Positions 35,069-44,536 of a stretch of DNA of 64,000 bases are shown piece after piece. The first letter of the stretch is position 1. Each line of letters begins with the position of its first letter. This stretch comes from Ephemerocybe angulata (taxonomy: Eukaryota; Basidiomycota; Agaricomycetes; Agaricales; Psathyrellaceae), in assembly GCA_013368325.1 (NCBI GenBank), contig JAACJK010000073.1, positions 79,432 to 143,431 on the forward strand, given 5' to 3'. The position numbers and the translations under genes were made by a program. The notes beneath the pieces were generated by a model. That model was not told the DNA's origin, made no database searches, and saw only the letters and a program-made list of their open reading frames with translations.

Positions 35069-35817
35069 CTATTTAGATACATATGTAGGAACATGGAAAC
35101 CATTCGGACCGTATATTGCCTCGTCGCCGGGTGTTCTCCCAATGATCTGGAGAGTGTGCAGGGCATCGTCCCACAGTTCCAAAGCCTGCCATAAATCCTC
35201 CGTCTCGATGCACCGCTTCTTGTAATAATCCAAGCCACCTTGGAGATGCTTCACCCACTCACTAAAAATGTGTAAGTCATAAATAGGAGACACCAGTCAA
35301 AACAATCGGCTGTAGCTTACCCGTCGGAGTAGATCCCTGGAACACGGCCTTTGGTGACCACATAGAAAATGGAGCTGGTGGGAATAAACGGTGGTACAAT
35401 CGCCGGGCTCGTGCCTTCAAGCAGCTTGAACTCCCCCGACCGCCGCCAGCCCACGGGGAGCATGCCGTACAGTTCTCGTGGCCTATGGATCCTCCGCCGC
35501 TCAGCTATCTCCTCCCTGATATCCTCCATGTGTCCTTCTACACCCAGTTCATCATCGTTGACACGATTGCTGACCCGCTCGATGTCCAATCGGGTTTCAA
35601 ACATCTGATCCAGAAGGTTTTCGTTTTGGCTACGGAGCACGATGGCATGATTGTGGACCTGGTTGACCATGGTGCCGAGGTACTGAATCTTGTTGTTGAG
35701 GCGGGCTATGGTAGTGTTGACGGCGGCTAGCGAAACATCGGGTACTGGACTGCCAGACATGGAGTCGTCAGAGATAGCGGGGATTGCGGTGGGAGGAGGT
35801 TGAATGAGGTGAGACAT
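35069..35817 (-). CDS. RNase-H1-N/viroplasmin-like domain protein, copy 1
   Basis: Two exons on the minus strand (35817-35321 and 35261-35069) join to 229 residues. Residues about 30-110 look helical and coiled-coil-like (NNKIQYLGTMVNQVHNH...). The C-terminal half has SSIFYVVTKGRVPGIYSDGE, then WVKHLQGGLDYYKKRCIETE. This matches the pattern of the RNase H1 N-terminal hybrid-binding fold (xFYVVxxGRxPGIYxxW...G...F). In RNase H1 that fold binds RNA/DNA hybrids; no RNase H catalytic domain is present here. A paralogue is encoded divergently at 36571. Its role in the element is unknown; nucleic-acid binding is inference. Confidence 0.72.
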
Positions 35818-36570
35818 GTGAAGAGAACGGAGTGGAGAAAGGCTGATGGATGTTCTACTTAAATTAATTTGGCACAGAGACGCTGAGTGAGTGGGCTCTC
35901 GTGAGCCATATCATATACGGCATTTGATGATAGATGTAATCTCCGGCGCGTCATCAGGGAGGTGTCATTGATGGTGTTGACAGAGCGGAGTGATGGATGG
36001 AGGACGGAGGGAGGATGGAGGGAGGACGGAGGAAGAAGTGACGGAGGAAGGATGGAGGGGTTGTACGGGAGACACACAAGAGTTGACACAGAGGGACGGG
36101 TCACGGATGGGGGACGGAGGTCAGAGTGACGGATGGAGGTTGGAAGTCGGAGTGACGGATGGAGGTCGGAGGTCGGAGTGATGGATGGAGGATGGAGGGG
36201 TTGTGCGGGAGACATGCAAGAGTTGATGCGGAGGGAAGATGGAGGACGGAGGGAGGAGTGACGCAGGATGGAGTCAGGAGACACTCGAGAGTTGAGGCGG
36301 GAGGACAGAGAGACGGAGAATGGAGAGACAGAAGGCGGGCGGAGGACAGGGTCGTGTAGGTGGGTGTCTACATGGTACACACGAGAGCTGAAGAGGATGG
36401 ACGGATCGACTGAGTGTAGAAAAATGTAGGGCGGACGGAGGACGTCGGTCCCTGGCTTAACTGTCACACTGTATTAAATATACAATAAATATCTCTTCCC
36501 GAGAGTATTGGACTATTTAAAGAGAACCAATAGCTCGCTCTATATGTGAACGACCCTCCCTGGACATACT
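35818..36570. repeat. Shared intergenic region with GGAGG-type repeats
   Basis: Lies between two divergent paralogues. Positions 35975-36380 are a looser version of the left array (GGAGGACGGAGGGAGGATGG, GACACACAAGAGTTGACAC, GACACTCGAGAGTTGAGGCG). The rest probably contains both promoters: AAATATACAATAAATA near 36475 for the plus-strand gene, TTAAATTAATTT near 35858 for the minus-strand gene. Confidence 0.65.
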
Positions 36571-37315
36571 ATGAACACCCCTGGTAGCAACACCTCTAAT
36601 CCTGTCATCTCTCCTGGCCCTCCAATCTCTGCGATGCCTGGACCAGCTCAAGGTTAGTCTTCTGAAAGTATAGTGCAGGCCATCCTTCTAATACAACCTC
36701 AAGGGCTCCTGCAGATAACTTGTACCAAGCACGGAGGTTTGCAGGACCCTGGACCCCCAGAGGAGGACGCCGAGGAGGACGCCGAGGCAAAGAGGTTTGC
36801 CGAGCTCAAGGCTGATGTCCTGAGAATGTCCAAGAAGGTCGAGGACCTTGCCCAGCTCGCCGATGAAGCTTGTATTGCCTCTGCGAAGATCACCGATACC
36901 GACAGGAATATGGTTGGATTCGCCCAGAAGGTCATCGATACACTGGAGAACCTGCGCAAGGACCTCGCTTTGCCGTTCGTCGAGGCTGAAGTCCCCCGAT
37001 TTGATGAATCAAGCAGTGTCTTCTATGTCCTCACAAAGGGGAGGGCTCCGGGAATATATTCCGACGAGTTGAGTCCTTTAAATCTTTTCTCTCAGTCAGG
37101 CGGATTTTAACGACACAAAACTTAGGGCGTGGGTTCAGCTTCTCGTCGAAGGCCTCGACGATAGCCAGAGGAAGGTCACCACCGTTGAGACACTCGCCGG
37201 GGCGTTGTCCATTTGGGCCGGAGAAGTCAAGGATCTCGCGTTCACTGGTCGGGTTCCTGGAGATGAAGCTACCTATGGTCCCATCGCTTTCCATATCCCC
37301 CCCAGTGCTCTTTAG
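36571..37315 (+). CDS. RNase-H1-N/viroplasmin-like domain protein, copy 2
   Basis: Likely exons: 36571-36652 (MNTPGSNTSNPVISPGPP... start), a second from about 36748 (DPGPPEEDAEEDAEAKRFAE...), and a last one from about 37127 to the stop at 37313-37315. The middle is a charged helical segment (LKADVLRMSKKVEDLAQLAD). It is followed by SSSVFYVLTKGRAPGIYSDE, an intron, and WVQLLVEGLDDSQRKVTTVE, then RVPGDEATYGPIAFHIPP. The same ending (GDEAIYGPNGFHVP) is found in copy 1, and the intron sits at the same place, so these are true paralogues. About 200 residues. Only the putative hybrid-binding domain is recognisable. Confidence 0.68.
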
Positions 37316-37500
37316 TTTCCCTTGTAATATTATCAGTGACCACTTTGTATGTCAATCGAAAGATCTGATTGGTATGATGGCCATGCGGAGCAGAAAGACA
37401 TGCCTTGGATGGGATTACAGACCCGGCGATCTGGCCAATGGAACCACAAAAAGCTTCCGTGTTTAAATGAGACGGGACCTTGAGTCAGAGAGCACACAAC

Positions 37501-38846
37501 ATGGCCACTCTGGAATCAGAACCATCCGTCGGGCTTCAACTCTGTGCCACTGTGGGCAGATTCATGCAAGACATCTTTCGCTACAAGCTCGACGCTCGCA
37601 ACCACTACGATTTACCTATCCCTGCTTTGCTTGACCGGGAGTTGGTGGAGGATTGCTACCTCGCCGTCGACACCGTGTTTGAGGCCGCTAAAGGTCGTAA
37701 CGAATGTGAGTCAAAGTAACCATCAGAAATGACGAAATATTACTTACCACTTCTTCCCAGATTCGACAAGTTGGACTCTGGCTGAATACACAGCAGGAGC
37801 GAAAAAGCCTAACGACGGGACGGGCGATGGAGAGTTCCCCAAAGCAACATTGAACCGATGTCAGGAGCGGCCTACCCTGACGGACACTCCTTGCCACGTT
37901 AGCGACTCGGACGGAAGGGTTCTTGCCTGGTATTTTCCGGGGGCGATATCAAGCCGGCGTCAGGTAAGTTAGAAAGTTGTAATTTAAAAGATAAACTAAC
38001 AATGAATGTGAAAAGGCGCAGGTGGAGAAGGCCATTGTGGACCTTGCTCATGCGATGGAGAAGCCACTCCCGATGGGTCAAGATGGGAAAACATCCTGGA
38101 GGACAAATTCTTTTTTTTTTCGGAATCCGGAGGAGTGTGCAGTGCGGCCTGGGTGCGTATGCTTCAGCCCCTGCTGGTACAGTCAGGCACATCCGGTATG
38201 TGTACGATGCCCAATTGTTTATTTCAGTAGGACTGACGCACCTAAGCCCCCGAACCACGAACCTGGACCCTCCCAGACGCTTGCCGTCGATAAAGACAAT
38301 GAGCAGTTTATCCGCTCGTTACAAGAGTATAATGCTCTTGTTGGCGGAATGCTCGCCGTCATCCATCCCGACCTCTATGACGTCGCCCTTGCTACTTGGA
38401 AGACCATACACCACTGCCCGGCAGGATCCACGAGACCGGATCGCGTCCAGGAGCTCCTTGGTATATGGGCATCTCCCTTCACCGCCATTTCCTTAATTGT
38501 CAACCGCGAGACGCCCATTCATAAGGATCGCCTGGGAGGCCAGAACTATCTCGATGCCGTTGCGACGTTTGGGAATTATGTGAATGGGAGGTTCGAAATT
38601 CCTGCCCTTGGGATGAGGTTCCGGTACAACCCAGGGTGTGTTATCTTCCTCAACTCGTATAACTTCGCGCATGGTGCCTCCCGCGTTGAGGGTGAGCGGT
38701 ATTGCATCGCCTCCTTCTTCCGCCCAGATATGGTCAAGAACGGCTCGTTATACCACCAAGGGGCGGAATCACTGCCGGCCATCCAAGATTATCGTAGGTT
38801 CTACGTTGAAGAGTACAGGGGCAGGGAGTCGACGGGAAAGATGTAG
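37501..38846 (+). CDS. Tet/JBP-like 2-oxoglutarate/Fe(II) dioxygenase
   Basis: Three exons: 37501 to about 37705, about 37760-37960, and 38017-38846, giving roughly 410 residues. The C-terminal third shows the double-stranded beta-helix signature: NRETPIHKDRLGGQNY with the iron-binding His-x-Asp, GRFEIPALGMRFRYNPG, VIFLNSYNFAHGAS with the distal His, and GERYCIASFFRPD with an Arg suited to bind 2-oxoglutarate. Upstream, PGCVCFSPCWYSQAHP fits the conserved strand of fungal Tet/JBP proteins. Such enzymes oxidise 5-methylcytosine or thymine in DNA and frequently accompany KDZ transposases in basidiomycetes. All active-site residues look present. A run of ten T at 38111-38120 is in frame (Phe-Phe-Phe) but could slip. 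Its 3' end faces that of the minus-strand gene at 38903. Confidence 0.82.
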
Positions 38847-38902
38847 ACAGACGGAATGGTGTATTTAGCCTGACGAATCAATTAGCGGAGCATACCAAGT
38901 GT

Positions 38903-39719
38903 TTACATTAATGGAGAAAAATACGTCCGCATGAGACTGTCCTGGAGCGTTTTAGCCTCCTCCAGGACATCTCTATGTCGGTCAAATGCACCGATGCTAA
39001 CCTCCATTGCCTCCATGTGCCTCCCAAGTAAAACTTCACCAAGTGCGACGACATTAGCCTTCCTCCTAACCCGTTCCGACGCTGCTCCAGTTATCCTGAC
39101 CCGATAGGCCTCCTGCCAGAGCCCAATAACAAGTTGGGGAACAATAGCTTTGGCGGTTCCAAGGGACCTCCGCGTATCGCCAGACCACAACCACCAGCAA
39201 TATTTCTTCGATATTTCGTGATCCCAGGGAGGGAGGGCTTCGGAGGCTGGATTGTTGTCGGCTTCGAGTTTCTTGTAGTCGCTTGGCGCCATGAAAACCC
39301 ACCTGGCATCTGGCTGGAGCTCCAGGCCGGCCCGGAGCCAGGGGTTGGGGTCAATCTTTCCATCGGTATAGAGAACGGACAGGGCATGAATGGAAGTTGC
39401 TACATGCTGGTTATCGGGGTCAGTTCTCCGATCTCAAAGATAAAAGTGTTCTGTTACATACCAGCTCCGCATTGAACCAGTCAAGCATGTGTGATGAGTC
39501 TTCTGAGTGCACAACCACTGCTCTCACCCCTGACATGGCACCCCGAAGCCTCGCAGCCATCATCGTGTTGAGCAAGCTCCAGTCTCCGGAGGATTGGCAT
39601 GCCCAATCTGCATCGAGTAAAGACCTGGTTGCTCCGTTGAAATCGTTCAGAGACATTGGGGCGGTACAGGTACGATACATGGAATAACAATTAAATACGG
39701 TGTGTGTGCCTGATGTCAA
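38903..39719 (-). CDS. Unrecognised protein encoded in the KDZ element (gene P2)
   Basis: Two exons on the minus strand join in frame (start at 39719 or at Met 39656; splice from ...DWFNAEL to HVATSIHAL near 39410-39465; stop at 38903). About 250 residues, mixed alpha/beta composition, Trp-rich middle (WWLWSGDTRR...GLWQEAYRVRI) and helical C-terminus. No motif recognised. It is in line with gene P1 and the transposase, all on the minus strand and closely spaced (51 and 24 bp), so the three may be expressed in a coordinated way. Confidence 0.6.
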
Positions 39720-39770
39720 ATGGGGCCAATGACATATAAAGCCAAATAGAGGTTTCGAATTCTAACTAAA

Positions 39771-40636
39771 CTAAGAATCGCTGGTAATCCTAAACGTTGC
39801 AACTGCCGGCGCGTCAAGATTGAGGACTGGTGGTACAAGATCCTCGTTGTTGAGTGATCCGACAAGGCTCTCGCACTGCTGAATTCCGGTCCACACAACC
39901 GAAAGTGCATTGAGTGTGGTCTTCTGCTCCTCGTCAAGGTAAGCCTCCGTGGAGCGAAAATTTGCAGAGAAGTCGCGGAGCTCGTTGAGTGACATCAGCT
40001 CAATATTTGCAGTCGTGGTTTTTAACGCGGAATGGGGTGAGGGGTGATGGCGGGGGAACATCTTTTTCTTACTCTCCAAGTTATCGCCCACGTTCCGAAA
40101 GTCAATGTCCAACACCTCCTCCAACGCTCGCTTGTCATTCCACCAGTCTTCTGCGTATTTTCCGATCCGAGGGTCATGGAGGGAGCTGGTAGCTACGACT
40201 GTGGCCACTGAGTCCTTCTGCAAGCCGCGGAGTGTATGAGGTTCGCTGAGGGCGAGCAGAGTAAGGAGCCTGTAGAGCTCCGGAATGGAGATCTGACTGG
40301 GGTAGCGGAGGGTGACGACTCCGATAACGGCGTGTGCGTACATCTAGAAATGAATGTTAGCCCCGCCTCTGCATCTCACAATCCTGAACCCACAATTTCC
40401 TGCCACATATTCTTTCTGAAGAACATGCGTTCCAGCCCCGATGTACTATCGTAGATTGCTATGAGGCGATCACACATAGTGCGGAGCCTGCTTGATGTGT
40501 AATTGGCGGAAAGCTGGGAGTCATCGAGGTTTAAGCCATACAGGAAAGACAAGCTGGCTTGGGAGACAGAATGGGAAGGCATCTGCAGAGAAGTGGGTGG
40601 CGAAGGTAAGATAATCTCTGTAACGGCTTGAGACAT
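39771..40636 (-). CDS. Unrecognised protein encoded in the KDZ element (gene P1)
   Basis: Two exons: 40636 to about 40395 (MSQAVTEIILPSPPTSLQMP..., ending MWQEI) and 40343-39771 (MYAHAVIGVVTLRYPSQISI...). They join in frame after a GTGGGT donor. About 270 residues, mostly helical, no cysteine cluster and no known catalytic motif. It starts 24 bp after the transposase stop on the same strand. Function unknown; co-inheritance with the transposase suggests a mobility or regulatory role, which is inference. Confidence 0.62.
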
Positions 40637-40660
40637 CTATATATAGCTTACATGACTAGA

Positions 40661-43600
40661 TCATCCCGTGTCCGAACTCTCGTTGACACCGATGGCCGAC
40701 TCCTCGTACCCCGTGGAATCACTGTCACTACCGGTATCAAAAGAAGACTCTAAATATATCTCCAGTGACCTTCTTGCTTCGTTAAATTTGGCGAGAGCAT
40801 GTCGCCGAAGCCGACTCCACATTGCGGAACGGCGTGAGGACCAAGCTTTCTGGGCCGCAGTCTGATTGGGGAGCTCCGCCCACTCGGACGATTGCTCCGC
40901 TTGGTACGAGAAGTAGTTTAGCACCCACTGCATTTCCTCCGCAATCAATGTATGCTCCTCAACCCACCGCGCGTGCCGTGCGCGTGCCTTGAACCAATTA
41001 ACTCGATGAACTAAGTTTCAGTGAGTAAATGATTGCCTGAGTGAGTGAATTAATCTTGGGGGGGGACTCACGTTCATTCAAGTACGCGTCGTTGCTCAGA
41101 TCACTGGAAAGTCTTTGTGACCAGATCCAAGAAGGTGGGCTGTTCCGATGGCCCCGCTCACGGTGATCGTATATGTGGGCTATAGGTTTAATGTCGGCTG
41201 GGAGTATTGGCTTGAAATCCTGGAGGATTTGCTTGGATGCCCCAAGTCTGGTCAAAGCCCAAAGTGTTTGTCGATAAAGCGAGCGGAGGTAGTTTATAGT
41301 TCGGTTGGAGGCTGCGACACCGGAGTACCCACGGAGACGATCCTTCTTCCCGGAAGCCAGATTGATGTTGGCACGGAAAAGGAATGTCTTATTACCCACT
41401 TCTAGGTGGATGCGTTCGAGGCAGTCGGAGGCCTGTGCGATGCGGAGCTTTACTTCCTTCTTCACTGCCCTTTGCCACACAGGAGGAAGATCTAGACATG
41501 CTGAAGGTAACGCAATTTGGATGAACTCTGGGAGTCCGTCCATGTCCAGGAGAGGATTGGAGGTGTCGCAGGTATGGTCACAGTCCTCCGCATCACAAAT
41601 GCAGTGAGGCACAGGCGGAGGAGCAAGCTCAAGCTCAGAAACATCCAGGAGTGGAAAAAGAGATTCAGCACCCTTATAAAACTCCTGGATGCGCATCGCT
41701 AGCCGATCTCGTTTTGTGGCTATATCAATTCTTTGGGTGTCAGACGGAGCCTTTCCGCTCCGCCGAACCGTTAGAATCGTCTGGAGTCTGTGCTGCAATT
41801 TAAAACAGGGAAATGTTGATCCGACGGAGATACTCACTGCTGTTCCTGAATGTCTAAGCCCAAGGATAGCCATTTAGTTACACCCAGAGCCACATCATCC
41901 GCTGTGTCTTCATTTTCCATGAGATCCGCCTGGACCCGTTTTCGTGTCGGTTCTTCAAGAACAGAGGATATAAGTGCACAAGGTTAGGAAGATAACTGGA
42001 TGGCGTACGTTTGAGCTTCTCCGTGACATTGAAGACATCCATCGCCGCCACATTTTTCTTTCGGTTATCTAGTGCATTGTCCATGGACAACGTCCAAGTG
42101 GAGATCTGGGAAGGAGACGCAGTGGAGGAGAGCGCCTTGTAGTCTCCGTACGCCTTGTCCAGCTCTTTCCGCGAGGAGAGCAGATTCTTGCTCAGTGCTG
42201 GGACTGGGGGTGGAAACGAGTGTCAGCGTTTGAAGTCCGTAACGGGCAAGAGGGGAGAATAGTTGACACACTTAAGCCTAGCATTTTCTTCCAGTTGCTA
42301 TCGAGCATATGGGCGTCAAGCACTTCCATGCGGTGTGGAAGCGTCATTACACTAGATGTCCTCCCGACATCATTCAGCGTTGACCAGAGAGACTCCAGGA
42401 TCTCTCCGCTCGTCATTCCCGCCCCGGGAATGAATGAAGGGGAGTATCGAGCCATGCACCTCTCCTTATGGCCATGTACGTGCCATGTTCCAATTCCCCA
42501 AATAACATTGTCCAGGTCTTCGGCATCTAGCAAGCGATCATTTGCACTCATCCTCCGTTTGGCATTCGTGCTATATTGGCATCCGATGTCATAGAGCAAA
42601 AGGATAGCCGGAGCGTCAAGGGTAGGGCCATAGCGGAGCCCCTGTGTAACTCCATAGTCAATATTGAGCTGCCTGTTCATGGATTATTAGGTTAATAATG
42701 ATTAATGAGTGAATTGTTATGGCTCCGCACCTCTCGCCCTTTTGAAAGTCTACCACTGACGTTGGCACAAATGCTCCGTGTCTACTGCAAGCCAGAGCGC
42801 CAATTCCACTGACATCACACCCCTTATGTGGCTTTGAACGATCCGCGATCGCTCGATGGTCGTAGCATTTGGATCTCTAAAAGCAGAGTGAGATGTATTA
42901 GCTTGGTATTAGCAGCAGCTGTATGTAAGGAAACGTGTCTCCTTACCTCCTTTTCCTCCGTCGTTTCAAGGACATGTTCAGAATATGGAATAGGAGCGGT
43001 GACGTAGCCCTCCCCCGCCTTCAAGCCTATATCCTTTGTCCCGCCTTTTTGCATACGATGAATGCACTTAAAATTTCCGTCGATAACAAACCCCCGCATG
43101 TACAACCACCTCCGCAGGTCATCAATCCAGGTCCGGGGAAGGTTGATACCAGGCTGGGGGCATGCCGCACAAAAGAATGCAAGTTCTCCGGGACCAGGAA
43201 AGTCACTCCGGTTTGCGTATCCGAAGGCTGCCAGTTCCTTAAGATGTCGCCATTGGCGGCCCACACGGAGTAACTCTCGATATCGATCCTGAAAAGCAAT
43301 AGTTCAATTTGAATGGAGTCACGGAGGAGCAAATAATAGAAACATACAGGAACGGAACTAGGGAACGTCTCGTTGGTGAGACGTCGCAACTTCCCGAAGA
43401 AATTATATGTTGAGGTATGGCATTCCAGAGTCTCCGTCAGATAATAGTCAAGGAGTTGGCATGTGAATACAGATCGAGGCTCGTCCTCCGTCGATGGATA
43501 AAGCCCCGACCCGAGTAGCTGGAATGGAAACGGAGCTGCTCCCTCGCAGTTACACTTGGCCACTGGGAGGTGGTGGATGCCGTTTGTGTGAACGACAAGG

Positions 43601-44309
43601 AGTACGGGACACCCATGAATTTTGCGACCTGGAGGGCTGGCTCCGTATGTGACATCGTCGTCGGAGGGCTTGGTCGGGCCCGTATCACCCTTTCTGTAGC
43701 TCGATTTGGGACAGGGTTCACCATAATGGCCCAGGTGGACGACAACTCCTACACTCCACAGCCAAGCTGGCTCATAGTGCTCCCCCGTCCAGCGTTGGAT
43801 CCTATGCAGCTGGTGCTCCGCATGTTCTGATTTGCAGCACTGCGCACAGAAGAAGGTGCGCCCTATGCAGTCGTCGCACCGGTATATCCCTTCCCGTCTT
43901 CCACAGATTAAGCAATCCCCGTTCTTTGGTGGGGCCTCTCGCTCGAGCATGACCATGAGGTACTCCCGATAATTGAGCATCCATCTCCGCATGTAGTCCG
44001 GTTGGGTCTGGTATGCTTGTTATTAGTCGGGGACATGATGTACGCTGAACCACGCACCTTGGTAACCCCCATGTTTGATATATCGATGGTGAGAGACTCC
44101 AAAGGTCCGTCATCATCGCCCTCCTCAGACGACGAGGGATCAGGGGAGGTGTGACGGGACACCCTCGAACGTTTGTACGCAGGGGTAAAGGATCGCTTTC
44201 TTCGCTGAGAGGGCTGAATGGAAAGCTTCCGTCCCCGGGAGCTATGATTCACAGTGAAGGTAGACCCTCCTGTGAGTGGGCTCTGAATCTTCCGCTTTCG
44301 GGGTCGCAT
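40661..44309 (-). CDS. KDZ-family transposase with CxC-type zinc-cluster N-terminus
   Basis: Nine exons; the first four are 44309-44058, 44007-43348, 43288-42947 and 42876-42731, exon 5 starts at 42672 and the stop is at 40661. All checked junctions keep frame, giving roughly 1,050 residues. After a basic N-terminus comes a Cys/His cluster (GDCLICGRREGIYRCDDCIG, then FFCAQCCKSEHAEH), typical of KDZ-associated CxC domains. Then follows the core: GIGALACSRHG...VVDFQKGER, APAILLLYDIGCQY (first Asp), IWGIGTWHVHGHKERC, and MTSGEILESLWSTLN (Glu). ENEDTADDVALGVTKWL and the Trp/Glu-rich C-terminal helices are also family features. No stop or frameshift is visible, so the gene may be active. It would act in the nucleus on the element's own ends. 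Confidence 0.9.
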
Positions 44310-44536
44310 ATTATCGGAGATGCGTTGAGGATGGAAAAGGACCAGAGACTATATATTATTTGGACAGATGGATACACCCGATCCGGGTGGATCCAATTAA
44401 ATCTGAGATCTACTGTTGCTCAATATCTGTATTTAAGCTGGCTGATTTTGGAGATTACAAGCCGCACCCATACCTTTATTGCACACACTCCTCCGTTGAT
44501 CCATCGCACCATAATCCTCTCCATATTCCACCATCC
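44310..44536. promoter_or_regulatory. Divergent promoter between transposase and Lys/Ser-repeat gene
   Basis: Only 227 bp separate two start codons facing away from each other. ACTATATATTAT near 44346 and GCTCAATATCTGTATTTAAG near 44414 are AT-rich candidates for the two core promoters. Shared control of transposase and cargo is plausible but inferred. Confidence 0.55.

Noticed and set aside
33835..35238. Long open frames on both strands (up to 266 codons)
   Set aside because: They run through the GGAGG minisatellite and give only Ser/Pro/Leu or Gly/Glu repeats in several frames at once; this is what a stop-free tandem repeat produces.
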